From contig NZ_NFUT01000002.1 in NCBI RefSeq assembly GCF_002127215.1, positions 372,001 through 436,000 of the forward strand: 64,000 bases of DNA, given 5' to 3'. Both the position numbers and the translations under genes were made by a program. The stretch is from Hydrogenophaga sp. IBVHS2. GTDB taxonomy: Bacteria > Pseudomonadota > Gammaproteobacteria > Burkholderiales > Burkholderiaceae_C. Positions 7,836 to 18,510 of this stretch are shown here, piece by piece (position 1 is the first letter of the stretch; every line of letters starts with the position of its first letter). A model generated the notes under the pieces. That model saw only the letters and a program-made list of their open reading frames with translations. It did no database searches and was not told the origin of the DNA.

Positions 7836-8543
7836 TTGAACAAGATTTTCCCGAGCGCCGCCGATGCGCTGAAAGACATCGTCGCCGACGGCCAGCTCAT
7901 GGCCGTGGGCGGCTTCGGTCTGTGCGGCATTCCCGAGGCCCTGATCGACGCCCTGCGCGACAGCGGCGTCAAGGGCCTGACCGTCATCTCCAACAACGCC
8001 GGCGTCGACGGTTTCGGCCTGGGCAAGCTGCTGGAGACGCGCCAGATCAAGCGCATGATCTCCAGCTACGTGGGCGAGAACAAGGAGTTCGAGCGCCAGT
8101 ACCTCGCCGGCGAACTCGAGCTGGAGTTCACCCCGCAGGGCACGCTGGCCGAGAAGCTGCGCGCCGGCGGCGCCGGCATCCCGGCCTTCTTCACCAAGAC
8201 CGGCGTGGGCACCATCGTGGCCGAGGGCAAGGAGCTGCGCGAGTTCGACGGCGAGACCTACGTCATGGAACGTTCGCTGGTGCCCGATGTGTCGCTGGTC
8301 AAGGCCCACCGGGCCGACCGCAGCGGCAACCTGCAGTTCCGCTACACCGCCCGCAACTTCAACCCGGCCGCTGCCATGGCCGGCCGCATCTGCGTGGTCG
8401 AGGTCGAGGAGATCGTCGAGACCGGCGCCATCCACCCCGACCAGGTTCACCTGCCGGGCGTGTATGTGCACCGCATCGTGCACAACCCGAACCCCGAAAA
8501 GCGCATCGAGAAACGCACCCTCACCGAAAAGGCAGGAGTCTGA
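7836..8543 (+). CDS. scoA: 3-oxoacid CoA-transferase subunit A
   Basis: A 235-residue alpha subunit of succinyl-CoA:3-ketoacid CoA transferase, which activates acetoacetate with succinyl-CoA in ketone-body, PHB and leucine breakdown. It starts [16 protein letters not shown] with the glycine-rich [16 protein letters not shown]oA-site motif near residue 30. The start is TTG at 7836 with AGGAG about 8 nt upstream; the frame opens earlier, but the family begins at MNK. It precedes scoB by 2 nt and is controlled from the divergent promoter region with the inverted repeat. Confidence 0.94.
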   Translation: MNKIFPSAADALKDIVADGQLMAVGGFGLCGIPEALIDALRDSGVKGLTVISNNAGVDGFGLGKLLETRQIKRMISSYVGENKEFERQYLAGELELEFTPQGTLAEKLRAGGAGIPAFFTKTGVGTIVAEGKELREFDGETYVMERSLVPDVSLVKAHRADRSGNLQFRYTARNFNPAAAMAGRICVVEVEEIVETGAIHPDQVHLPGVYVHRIVHNPNPEKRIEKRTLTEKAGV

Positions 8544-8545
8544 CC

Positions 8546-9184
8546 ATGGCCTGGACCCAAGACCAGATGGCCGCCCGCGCGGCCCACGAACTCGAAGACG
8601 GTTTCTACGTCAACCTGGGCATCGGCATTCCGACCCTGGTGGCCAACCATGTGCCCTCCACCAAGGAGGTCTGGCTGCAGAGCGAGAACGGCATGCTGGG
8701 CATCGGCCCGTTCCCGACCGAGGACGAGGTGGACGCCGACCTGATCAACGCCGGCAAGCAGACCGTGACCACGATCGCCGGCAGCAGCATCTTCGGCAGC
8801 GAGCAGAGCTTTGCCATGATCCGCGGCGGCAAGATCAACCTCTCCATCCTGGGCGCCATGCAGGTCAGCGAGCAGGGCGATCTGGCCAACTGGATGATCC
8901 CGGGCAAGATGGTCAAGGGCATGGGCGGCGCCATGGACCTGGTGGCCGGCGTCAAGCGTGTCATCGTGCTCATGGAGCATGTGGCCCGCAAGAAGGACGG
9001 CACCGAGGACCTCAAGATCCTGCCCAAGTGCACCCTGCCGCTGACCGGCGTGGGCGTGGTCGACCGCATCATCACCGACCTGGGCGTGATGGACGTCACC
9101 CCCGAGGGCCTCAAGCTGGTCGAGCTGGCGCCCGGCGTCACGCGCGAGTTCATCCAGTCGAAGACCGGCGTCACGCTGATCTGA
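8546..9184 (+). CDS. scoB: 3-oxoacid CoA-transferase subunit B
   Basis: A 212-residue beta subunit of the same CoA transferase. The catalytic Glu that forms the glutamyl-CoA intermediate is in [14 protein letters not shown] near residue 50, and the N-terminal [19 protein letters not shown] motif is typical. The ATG at 8546 is preceded by GGCAGGAGT. It is translationally close-coupled to scoA (2 nt gap) and the two subunits form the active heteromer. The next element downstream is the promoter and riboswitch of the Mn exporter gene. Confidence 0.95.
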   Translation: MAWTQDQMAARAAHELEDGFYVNLGIGIPTLVANHVPSTKEVWLQSENGMLGIGPFPTEDEVDADLINAGKQTVTTIAGSSIFGSEQSFAMIRGGKINLSILGAMQVSEQGDLANWMIPGKMVKGMGGAMDLVAGVKRVIVLMEHVARKKDGTEDLKILPKCTLPLTGVGVVDRIITDLGVMDVTPEGLKLVELAPGVTREFIQSKTGVTLI

Positions 9185-9196
9185 GCGTCATGCCCC

Positions 9197-9214
9197 GGCG
9201 GGTATACTCCCGCC
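9197..9214 (+). promoter_or_regulatory. -10 region of the Mn-riboswitch transcript embedded in a palindrome
   Basis: TATACT (9203-9208) is a good sigma70 -10 element placed about 7-11 nt before the start of the riboswitch RNA. It is exactly flanked by GGCGGG (9197-9202) and CCCGCC (9209-9214), which are mutually complementary. No convincing -35 is seen. The flanking symmetry could be an operator or simply the end of the scoB transcript forming a hairpin. Confidence 0.5.
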
Positions 9215-9218
9215 ACCT

Positions 9219-9326
9219 CGTCATTGGGGAGTAGCCGCCCGGCGCGCCATGCGCCGGGGCACGCGTCAACAGACTTGGCCTTCCGGCCATGGCGCGTGCA
9301 GCTTCCAGCCTGGCAAGACCTTTGAC
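9219..9326 (+). ncRNA. yybP-ykoY (Mn2+) riboswitch aptamer
   Basis: Both strands of the conserved Mn2+-binding core are present: GGGGAGTAG at 9226-9234 and GGCAAGACCTTTGAC at 9312-9326, which close on each other as the P1 helix (GTCA 9220-9223 with TGAC 9323-9326). Between them lie a P2 hairpin (GGCGC/GCGCC around 9241-9255), the CGTCAACA segment seen in other members, and a P3 arm (ACGCG 9261-9265 / CGCGT 9293-9297 capped by GGCC-TTCC-GGCC). It sits directly upstream of a GDT1-family Mn exporter, one of the two gene families this riboswitch classically controls. High Mn2+ is expected to switch expression on. Confidence 0.93.
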
Positions 9327-9364
9327 CGCATCGCCTCCACCGTGGCCGGGGAGGCGCTGCGGTC
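9324..9364 (+). promoter_or_regulatory. riboswitch expression platform: anti-aptamer hairpin
   Basis: GACCGC-AT-CGCCTCC (9324-9338) pairs with GGAGGCG-CT-GCGGTC (9350-9364): 13 bp interrupted only by one symmetric 2x2 internal loop, with an 11-nt loop. Its 5' strand reuses the GAC that closes aptamer helix P1, so Mn2+-bound aptamer and this hairpin compete. No U-tract follows, so control is more likely at translation or by Rho than by intrinsic termination. The ribosome site GGAG (9386-9389) lies 22 nt downstream. Confidence 0.6.
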
Positions 9365-9396
9365 ATTGCGTCCGCACCGGCCCATGGAGTCCCGTC

Positions 9397-9963
9397 TTGG
9401 AAGCCTTCCTCCTGTCCACCGGCATCGTCGCCCTCGCTGAAATGGGCGACAAGACCCAGCTGCTTTCGCTGGTGCTGGCCGCCCGTTTCAAACGCCCCTG
9501 GCCCATCGTGGCCGGCATCTTCGTGGCCACCGTGCTCAACCATGCGCTGGCCGGCGCGGCCGGTGCCTGGCTCATGGCCGCCATCGGCCCGCAGGTGATG
9601 CGCTGGGTGCTGGGGATCTCCTTCATCGCCATGGCGGTGTGGATGCTCATCCCCGACAAGCTCGACGACGATGACGCGCCCTCGCGCAGCCACTTCGGCG
9701 TGTTCGCGGCCACCACCTGGGCCTTCTTCCTGGCCGAGATGGGGGACAAGACCCAGATCGCCACCGTGGCCCTGGGTGCGCAGTACGAACCGCTGGTGGC
9801 GGTGGTGATCGGCACCACGCTGGGAATGATGCTGGCCAATGCGCCGGTGGTGTTCTTCGGCGATGCCATCACCCGCAAGGTGCCGATCCGCGCGGTTCAT
9901 GCGGTGGCGGCACTCATCTTTGCGGTGCTGGGCCTGCTGGCCCTGCTGGGCGTGGGAACCTGA
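9397..9963 (+). CDS. mneA: GDT1/TMEM165 (UPF0016) family Mn2+ exporter
   Basis: A 188-residue membrane protein with two homologous halves, each carrying the family's E-x-G-D-K-T signature (ALAEMGDKTQLL near residue 15; FLAEMGDKTQIA near 120) and about six transmembrane segments. Bacterial members (MneA) export Mn2+. The start is TTG at 9397, giving MEAFLLSTGIVALAEMGDKTQLL as in relatives, with GGAG 7 nt upstream. The frame is open further upstream through the riboswitch, but that stretch is leader RNA. Regulated by the upstream yybP-ykoY riboswitch. Confidence 0.93.
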   Translation: MEAFLLSTGIVALAEMGDKTQLLSLVLAARFKRPWPIVAGIFVATVLNHALAGAAGAWLMAAIGPQVMRWVLGISFIAMAVWMLIPDKLDDDDAPSRSHFGVFAATTWAFFLAEMGDKTQIATVALGAQYEPLVAVVIGTTLGMMLANAPVVFFGDAITRKVPIRAVHAVAALIFAVLGLLALLGVGT

Positions 9964-9972
9964 GGCCGGGTC

Positions 9973-10146
9973 TCAGTGGTCGGCAGCCGGCGGGGCAGAC
10001 GGCTCGGCGCCGTCATCGTCGGTCCGGGCAGCGGGTTCGGCGGCCGGAAAACACATCTTCTCGCCGTCCCAGCGCTGCCCGCACCAGCAGAAGCCTTCGG
10101 CGTTGATGATGCAGGTGCCGGTACCGCAGCAGCGGGGATCTTCCAT
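9973..10146 (-). CDS. small Cys-rich protein (57 aa)
   Basis: A 57-residue protein with six cysteines in the first 32 residues: C6-C7, C12, C20-x-C22 and C32 (MEDPRCCGTGTCIINAEGFC...). An acidic, Ala/Pro-rich tail follows. The pattern resembles small conserved hypothetical proteins of Comamonadaceae, possibly binding a metal ion or iron-sulfur cluster. No signal peptide is seen. ATG at 10146; the open frame upstream runs into tRNA-Gly. It converges with the Mn exporter (9-nt gap). Function unknown; the short length means only the conserved-looking Cys block argues for it being real. Confidence 0.65.
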   Translation of the reverse strand: MEDPRCCGTGTCIINAEGFCWCGQRWDGEKMCFPAAEPAARTDDDGAEPSAPPAADH

Positions 10147-10164
10147 GGCCAGGCCTCGATTGAG

Positions 10165-10238
10165 TGGAGCGGGTGAAGGGAATCGAACCCTCGTATGAAG
10201 CTTGGGAAGCTGCCGTTCTGCCATTGAACTACACCCGC
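10165..10238 (-). tRNA. tRNA-Gly (anticodon CCC)
   Basis: Read on the minus strand the gene begins GCGGGTGTAGTTC and ends TTCACCCGCTCCA, with CCA encoded. The acceptor stem GCGGGTG/CACCCGC is perfect, the D stem is GTTC/GAAC, and the T arm contains GGGTTCGATTCCC. The anticodon loop TTCCCAA (plus-strand 10202-10208) gives CCC at 10204-10206. The anticodon stem GCAGC/GCTTC has one C-U mismatch. The layout is as in E. coli glyU-type tRNA. Confidence 0.95.
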
Positions 10239-10245
10239 GCGACCC

Positions 10246-10266
10246 GGATTCTAGCGACTAGAATCC
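10246..10266. promoter_or_regulatory. mirror-image back-to-back -10 elements between tRNA-Gly and Hsp70 gene
   Basis: GGATTCTAG (10246-10254), 3 nt, CTAGAATCC (10258-10266) is a perfect 9-bp inverted repeat. It contains a TAGAAT -10 box on each strand: minus-strand box at 10248-10253 about 10 nt before the tRNA-Gly 5' end, and plus-strand box at 10259-10264 about 10 nt before the Hsp70-like ATG. No good -35 is visible for either direction. Confidence 0.55.
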
Positions 10267-10274
10267 GCCCCCTC

Positions 10275-11579
10275 ATGCCGATCGACCCCCGTCTGTTCTG
10301 CGCCGTCGACTTCGGCACCTCCAATTCCGCCATCGCGGTGCCCACGGCGGACGCCGGCATGGCGCTGGTGGCCCTGGAGGCCGGGCAGGTGACCATGCCC
10401 ACGGCCGTGTTTTACCGGGTCGAGGGGCTGGCCGGCCATGAGCCACCCGAACGCATCTACGGCCGGGCCGCGCTGGCGGCCTACCTGGAAGGCCAGGAAG
10501 GCCGCCTCATGCGCTCCATGAAGAGCATCCTGGGCTCCACCCTGGCCGACCAGAGCACCGATGTGGGCGAAGGCCGGGCCGTGCGGTACCGCGATGTCAT
10601 TGCAGGCTACCTGCAGCGGCTCAAGACCCTGGCCGAGGAGCGGACCGGGGCGCCGCTGGAGCGGGCGGTGCTGGGCCGGCCGGTGTTCTTCGTCGACGGT
10701 GACCCGCAGCGCGACGCCCAGGCCCAGCAGGCGCTGGAAGACGCCGCCCGGGCCTGCGGTCTGACCGAGATCAGCTTCCAGTTCGAGCCGATTGCGGCGG
10801 CGCTCGACTTCGAGCAGACCACCGACCACGAAGCGCTGGTGCTGGTGGCCGACATCGGCGGCGGCACCTCCGACTTCTCGCTGGTGCGGGTCGGACCCCG
10901 GCGGCGGGATCGGCTGGACCGCCGCGACGACATCCTGGCCAACCACGGGGTGCACATCGCCGGCACCGACTTCGATCGCCAGGTCGAACTGGCCGCCATC
11001 CTGCCGGCCTGCGGCTACCGCGCACTGGGGCCGACCCGGGCCGACGGCGCCCCGCCGCGCGAGGTGCCCAGCCGGGTCTACTTCGACCTGGCCACCTGGC
11101 ACCTGATCAACACCGTGTACACCCCGCCGCGCAGGGCCGAGCTGCAGCGCATGAAGGGCTTCTACGGCCAGCCCGAACACCACCGGCGGCTGATGCAGGT
11201 GGTGGACGAGCGCCTGGGGCATGCCCTGCTGACCCGGGCCGAGGACGCCAAGATCGCGGTGGCCGAGGGCGGTTCTGCCTCCATCGATCTGGCCCTGCTG
11301 GCGCCGGGGCTGCAGGTGCCGTTCGACGCGACCCGCGCGCTGGAGGCACTCGACGCCGACCTGGACCGCATAGCCCAGGCGGTGGACGTGACGCTGCAGA
11401 TGGCCGGCGTGTCGCCGGAGGCGGTGGAGGTGGTGTATTTCACCGGCGGCTCCACCGGCTTTGCTCCACTGACCCGCCGCATCGGCCAACGGCTGCCGGC
11501 CGCGCGGGCGGTGCACGGGGACCGCAACGCCAGCGTGGCGAACGGTCTGGGCGTGCACGCCCGGCGGTTGTTCCGTTGA
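10275..11579 (+). CDS. Hsp70-family (YegD-like) ATPase protein
   Basis: A 434-residue protein with the actin/Hsp70 ATPase fold only: phosphate-1 motif CAVDFGTSNSAIAV at the N-terminus, phosphate-2 motif VLVADIGGGTSDFSLV near residue 195, and an adenosine-type motif VVYFTGGSTGFAPL near 390. It lacks the substrate-binding domain of DnaK. Length and motifs match E. coli YegD, an Hsp70-like protein of unclear role. The ATG is about 10 nt after a TAGAAT box, so the mRNA may have almost no leader. It converges with ggt (7-nt gap). Confidence 0.9.
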   Translation: MPIDPRLFCAVDFGTSNSAIAVPTADAGMALVALEAGQVTMPTAVFYRVEGLAGHEPPERIYGRAALAAYLEGQEGRLMRSMKSILGSTLADQSTDVGEGRAVRYRDVIAGYLQRLKTLAEERTGAPLERAVLGRPVFFVDGDPQRDAQAQQALEDAARACGLTEISFQFEPIAAALDFEQTTDHEALVLVADIGGGTSDFSLVRVGPRRRDRLDRRDDILANHGVHIAGTDFDRQVELAAILPACGYRALGPTRADGAPPREVPSRVYFDLATWHLINTVYTPPRRAELQRMKGFYGQPEHHRRLMQVVDERLGHALLTRAEDAKIAVAEGGSASIDLALLAPGLQVPFDATRALEALDADLDRIAQAVDVTLQMAGVSPEAVEVVYFTGGSTGFAPLTRRIGQRLPAARAVHGDRNASVANGLGVHARRLFR

Positions 11580-11586
11580 ACCGGAC

Positions 11587-13191
11587 TCAGTAGCCCACGG
11601 CCTGACCGTCGCGGCGCGAGTCGCTGGCGGCGGCATAGCCGTCCTGCAGGTCGTCGCTCAGCCGGGCAATGAACTGGCCGCTGCCGAAGTCGAGGTAGGC
11701 GTCGGCGGCGGGCTCGAAGCGGTGACCCAGGGCCTTGAGGCCTTCGCGCAGTGCGGGCGCCATGGTGGGCTCGAAGTCCACGTCCAGCCCCTGGCCCCAT
11801 TTCCAGCGCGGCGCGTCGCAGGCGGCCTGCGGCTGCTGACCATGCACCAGCATGCGCACCAGCGTCTGCACATGGCCTTGCGGCTGCATGTTGGCGCCCA
11901 TGACGCCGAAAGCCATCACCGGCTGACCATCGCGGCTCAGGAAGCCGGGGATGATGGTGTGGAACGGCCGCTTGCCCGGCGCCACCTGGTTGGGGTGGCC
12001 GTCCTGCAGGGTGAAGCCATGGCCCCGGTTCTGCAGGCTCACGCCCCAGCCCGGTACCACCACGCCGCTGCCGAAGCCCAGGTAATTGCTCTGGATGAAG
12101 CTCACCATGCGGCCCTGTGCGTCGGCCGCGTTCAGGTACACCGTGCCCCCGCGCGGCGGGTGACCGGCACCCGGGTCGATGGCGCGCCGGGGGTCGATCA
12201 ACCGGGCGCGTTCGCGCAGGTAGGCGGGGTCGAGCAGGTCGGCGGCCCGCACTTCGGTCATGAAGCGCTCGTCGGCCACCCAGCGGTAGGTGTCGGCAAA
12301 GGCCAGCTTGATGGCCTCGATCTGCAGGTGGGCGCTCTCCACGCTGTCGGGCCCGAAACGGCCGATGTCGAGCTGCTCCAGCATGCCCAGGGCCATCAGC
12401 GCCGCAATGCCCTGGCCATTGGGCGGCAGCTCGTGCACCGTGTGGCCGGCAAAGCCGGTGTGGATGGTGTCGACCCACTGCACCTGGTGGGCGGCGAGGT
12501 CGGATGCACGCAGTTGTGCGCCGTGCTCGCGGGCGAAGGCGTCGATGGCCTGGGCCACCTCGCCCCGGTAGAAGGCTTCGCCCTTCGTGGCGGCGATGGC
12601 GCGCAGGGTGCGCCCGGCATCCGGGAAGGCAAACCGTTCGCCCACCCGGGGTGCGCGGCCCCGCGGCATGAAGGCCTGGGCGAAACCGGGCTGGTCCTGC
12701 AGCTGCGGCACGGCGCGGGCCCATTTGTCGGCCACCACCGGGCCCACCGCATAGCCGGCCTCGGCCAGTTCGATGGCGGGCTCCAGCAGGTCGGCAAAGG
12801 GCAGCGCGCCGAAGCGCTCCGACAGCGCCACCCAGCCCGCCACCGCGCCGGGCACGGTGACCGCATCGAAGCCACGCAGCGGAATCTTGCCGTGCTTGTT
12901 CCGGAAGTAATCCGGCGTCCAGGTGGACGGGGCCACGCCGCTGGAATTCAGGCCGTGCAGCCGCTGGCCGTCCCAGACGATGGCGAAGTTGTCGCTGCCC
13001 AGTCCGTTGGAGCAGGGCTCCACCACGGTGAGCGCGGCCGCCGCCGCGATGGCGGCATCGATCGCGTTGCCGCCCTTGATCAGCATGCGCAGCCCGGCCT
13101 GTGCCGCCAGCGGCTGCGACGTGGCCACCACGTTGCGCGCCAGCAGCGGTGCGCGCGAGACCGGGTAAGGGTTGTGCCAGTCGAATTTCAT
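11587..13191 (-). CDS. ggt: gamma-glutamyltransferase family protein
   Basis: A 534-residue Ntn-hydrolase of the gamma-glutamyltranspeptidase family. The precursor would self-cleave before Thr350 (RGG-TVYLNAADAQGR), whose freed N-terminus is the nucleophile; the downstream SNYLGFGSG and GNRGH-like (LQNRGHGFTLQ) segments fit the small subunit. No clear signal peptide is visible, unlike classical periplasmic GGT, so it may be one of the cytoplasmic members acting on glutathione or other gamma-glutamyl compounds. It starts 4 nt after gabD and is surely co-transcribed with it, linking gamma-glutamyl/GABA-type nitrogen compounds. Confidence 0.9.
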   Translation of the reverse strand: MKFDWHNPYPVSRAPLLARNVVATSQPLAAQAGLRMLIKGGNAIDAAIAAAAALTVVEPCSNGLGSDNFAIVWDGQRLHGLNSSGVAPSTWTPDYFRNKHGKIPLRGFDAVTVPGAVAGWVALSERFGALPFADLLEPAIELAEAGYAVGPVVADKWARAVPQLQDQPGFAQAFMPRGRAPRVGERFAFPDAGRTLRAIAATKGEAFYRGEVAQAIDAFAREHGAQLRASDLAAHQVQWVDTIHTGFAGHTVHELPPNGQGIAALMALGMLEQLDIGRFGPDSVESAHLQIEAIKLAFADTYRWVADERFMTEVRAADLLDPAYLRERARLIDPRRAIDPGAGHPPRGGTVYLNAADAQGRMVSFIQSNYLGFGSGVVVPGWGVSLQNRGHGFTLQDGHPNQVAPGKRPFHTIIPGFLSRDGQPVMAFGVMGANMQPQGHVQTLVRMLVHGQQPQAACDAPRWKWGQGLDVDFEPTMAPALREGLKALGHRFEPAADAYLDFGSGQFIARLSDDLQDGYAAASDSRRDGQAVGY

Positions 13192-13195
13192 GCGG

Positions 13196-14674
13196 TCACT
13201 TCAGCACATCGCCGACGCAGAGGTATTTGATCTCCACATAGTCGTCCATGCCGTGGTGCGAACCCTCGCGGCCCAGGCCCGACTGCTTCACGCCGCCAAA
13301 CGGCACGTGCTCGGTGGCCAGGATGCCCACGTTGATGCCCACCATGCCGTATTCGAGTGCCTCGCTCACGCGGAAGATGCGGCCCACGTCGCGGCTGTAG
13401 AAGTAGCTGGCCAGACCGAACTCGGTGTTGTTGGCCGCCGCTATGGCTTCCTGCTCGGTCTGGAACTTGAACACCGGGGCCAGCGGGCCGAAGGTCTCCT
13501 CGCGGGCGCACAGCATGTCGCCCTTGGCGTCGGCAATGACGGTGGGCTGGAAGAACTGGCCCGGCAGCTTCTGGCCGCCGGTGACCACGCGGCCGCCCTT
13601 GGCCACGGCGTCGTTCACATGGCGCTGCACCTTGTCGACCGCGGCGTCCTCGATCAGCGGGCCCTGCACCACGCCGTCGTCGAAGCCGTTGCCCACCTTG
13701 AAGGCGGCCACGCGGGCGGCGAACTTCTCCACGAAGGCGTCGTACACGCCGGCCTGCACATACAGGCGGTTGGCGCACACGCAGGTCTGGCCGGCGTTGC
13801 GGTACTTGCTGGCAATGGCGCCTTCCACGGCGGAGTCGATGTCGGCGTCGTCGAACACGATGAAGGGCGCGTTGCCGCCCAGCTCCAGGCTGAGCTTCTT
13901 GACCGTGGGCGCGCTCTGCGCCATCAGGATGCGGCCCACTTCGGTGGAGCCGGTGAAGGAGAGGTGGCGCACCACGTCGCTGGCGCACAGCACCTTGCCG
14001 ATGGCGATGCTCTGCTCGCTGTCGGCGCTCAGGATGTTGATGACGCCGGCCGGAATGCCGGCGCGCACCGCGAGTTCGGCCGCGGCCAGCGCGGTCAGCG
14101 GGGTGAGCTCGGCCGGCTTGATGATCACCGGGCAGCCGGCGGCCAGGGCCGGGGCCACCTTGCGGGTGATCATGGCCAGCGGGAAGTTCCAGGGCGTGAT
14201 GGCGGCGCACACGCCGATGGGCTGCTTGAGCACCAGCAAGCGTCGGTTGTTGTCGAAGGTGGGCAGGGTCTCGCCGTTGACGCGCTTGGCCTCTTCGGCA
14301 AACCACTCCACGAAGCTGGAGCCGTAGGCGATCTCGCCCTTGGCCTCGGGGTAGGGCTTGCCCTGCTCGGCGGTCAGGATGCGGGCCAGATCGTCCTGGT
14401 TGGCCATCAGCAGGTTGAACCAGGCGCGCAGGATGTTGGAACGCTCCTTGGCGGTCTTGTTGCGCCAGCCGGCCCAGGCGGCGTTGGCCGCATCGATGGC
14501 GGCCTGCGCGTCGGCCGGGCCCAGGTTGGCCACGTCGGCCAGCTTCAGGCCGGTGGCCGGGTCCAGCACGTCGAAGCGGCTGCTGCCCGTGACCCACTGG
14601 CCGTTGATCAGGCCGTCGGTCTTGAGCAGGCTGGGGTCCTTGAGCAGGGCCAGGGGCGAGGTTTTCATGTCCAT
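13196..14674 (-). CDS. gabD: NAD(P)-dependent succinate-semialdehyde dehydrogenase
   Basis: A 492-residue aldehyde dehydrogenase superfamily enzyme most like GabD, oxidising succinate semialdehyde to succinate at the end of GABA breakdown. The general-base Glu is in LSLELGGNAPFIVF and the catalytic Cys is Cys298 in NAGQTCVCANRLYV; PWNFPLAMI is the usual early motif. The N-terminus SLLKTDGLINGQWV is typical of GabD. ATG at 14674 is preferred (CGGAG 8-9 nt upstream); a second ATG two codons later is possible. It is followed 4 nt later by ggt. Confidence 0.93.
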   Translation of the reverse strand: MDMKTSPLALLKDPSLLKTDGLINGQWVTGSSRFDVLDPATGLKLADVANLGPADAQAAIDAANAAWAGWRNKTAKERSNILRAWFNLLMANQDDLARILTAEQGKPYPEAKGEIAYGSSFVEWFAEEAKRVNGETLPTFDNNRRLLVLKQPIGVCAAITPWNFPLAMITRKVAPALAAGCPVIIKPAELTPLTALAAAELAVRAGIPAGVINILSADSEQSIAIGKVLCASDVVRHLSFTGSTEVGRILMAQSAPTVKKLSLELGGNAPFIVFDDADIDSAVEGAIASKYRNAGQTCVCANRLYVQAGVYDAFVEKFAARVAAFKVGNGFDDGVVQGPLIEDAAVDKVQRHVNDAVAKGGRVVTGGQKLPGQFFQPTVIADAKGDMLCAREETFGPLAPVFKFQTEQEAIAAANNTEFGLASYFYSRDVGRIFRVSEALEYGMVGINVGILATEHVPFGGVKQSGLGREGSHHGMDDYVEIKYLCVGDVLK

Positions 14675-14878
14675 GGGGTGTCTCCGGTCGGTGGGTGGCG
14701 CAGGCTGGCCGGGCGCCAGTGCGGAATCCGGCAGGATAGCCCGGGCCGGACGACCCTGCAGTACCGGTGGTGACCCGCCGCGCCGGGCCACTGGAAGTGT
14801 TGGAAAATAGCGGGCTTTGACGCCGCCGGGGTGCCCCCGGGGGCATCAGCCCACCTCCGCTCCATTGCCAAGGCCACC

Positions 14879-17527
<2,649 letters not shown>

Positions 17528-17549
17528 CCCCGCGGTGGGGCCGGGGACG

Positions 17550-18488
17550 TCAGTCCGCCGGCCAGTCCAGCGCCTGCCGGCTCTCGAAGCGCCGGGCCTG
17601 CCCGGTCACCGGGTCGGTGAAGGCGATGGCCTGCGCCAGCAGGCGCAGCGGTTCGGAGAAGTCCTCGACCTCGTTTGGTCCGCGCCGCACCACCGGGTAG
17701 AACTGGTCACCCGCCAGCGGCCGCCCCAGCGCGGCCATGTGCACCCGCAGCTGGTGCCGCTTGCCGGTGACCGGCTCCAGCGCGTACCGCGCCCAGCGGC
17801 CTTGGCGCTCCTGTTCGGTGATGCGGGTCTCGCTGTTGGGCTCGCCCGGCACCTCGTGCATGCGGAAGAAGCCGCCAGGGTCTTCCTCGATGCGGCTGCG
17901 GCGCACGTGGCCTTGCAGCAGCGGCAAACCGTCGGGGCAGGGCGCGATGGCCTGGTACTGCTTGTCCACCTCACGGTCGCGGAACAGCGCCTGGTAGGCA
18001 TCGCGGTCCTGTGGCCGGATGCTGAACACCACGATGCCGGCGGTCTCGCGGTCGATGCGGTGCAGCGGGCTCAGGGTGTCGATGCCGGTCTGCCGCTTGG
18101 CCCTCACCAGCAGGCTCTGCTGCACATAGCGGCCGGTGGGCACCACCGGCAGGAAGTGCGGCTTGTCCATCACCAGCAGATGGGCGTCCTGGAACAGCAC
18201 CGAGGCCTCGAACGGGATGGGCTGCTCATGGTCCAGCCGGCGGTAGTAGTACAGCCGCTCGCCCGGGATGCAGGGGCTGTCGGCGCTGCGGGGCCGGGCG
18301 GTGTCGTCCAGCACCTCGCCCTGGCGCAGGCGGTTGGCCCAGCCTTCGCGGTCCACGGCGCACAGGCGATCGGCCAGGAAGTCCAGCACCGTGGGCCAGG
18401 GGCAGGGCTTGTCGTGCGGCACGGCCACGCAGCTCGGCGACACGCCGTCGCGGGCCGGTACCAGGGGGTTCTTGGGCCGGTGTGCCAT
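17550..18488 (-). CDS. RluA-family pseudouridine synthase
   Basis: A 312-residue RluA/RsuA-superfamily enzyme. The catalytic Asp is in the signature LHRIDRETAGIVVF (HRLDxxTSG pattern), and LLVMDKPHFLPVVPTG is the usual preceding strand. There is no S4 domain. The ATG at 18488 (MAHRPKNPLVPARDG) is the likely start; the frame extends upstream without homology. The target RNA position cannot be assigned. It is the last of a minus-strand run with trmB and gluQRS, all acting on RNA. Confidence 0.88.
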   Translation of the reverse strand: MAHRPKNPLVPARDGVSPSCVAVPHDKPCPWPTVLDFLADRLCAVDREGWANRLRQGEVLDDTARPRSADSPCIPGERLYYYRRLDHEQPIPFEASVLFQDAHLLVMDKPHFLPVVPTGRYVQQSLLVRAKRQTGIDTLSPLHRIDRETAGIVVFSIRPQDRDAYQALFRDREVDKQYQAIAPCPDGLPLLQGHVRRSRIEEDPGGFFRMHEVPGEPNSETRITEQERQGRWARYALEPVTGKRHQLRVHMAALGRPLAGDQFYPVVRRGPNEVEDFSEPLRLLAQAIAFTDPVTGQARRFESRQALDWPAD

Positions 18489-18510
18489 GCCGGGCCGCCG
18501 TGTCAGCGGG

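Noticed and set aside
9289..9396. Upstream start for the Mn exporter inside the riboswitch
   Set aside because: That sequence is the conserved aptamer and its expression platform; protein homology begins at the TTG at 9,397.
14675..14878. Promoter for alaS in the gabD-alaS gap (GAAAAT at 14,803)
   Set aside because: Only 4 of 6 -10 matches and no -35; too weak to list as a feature.
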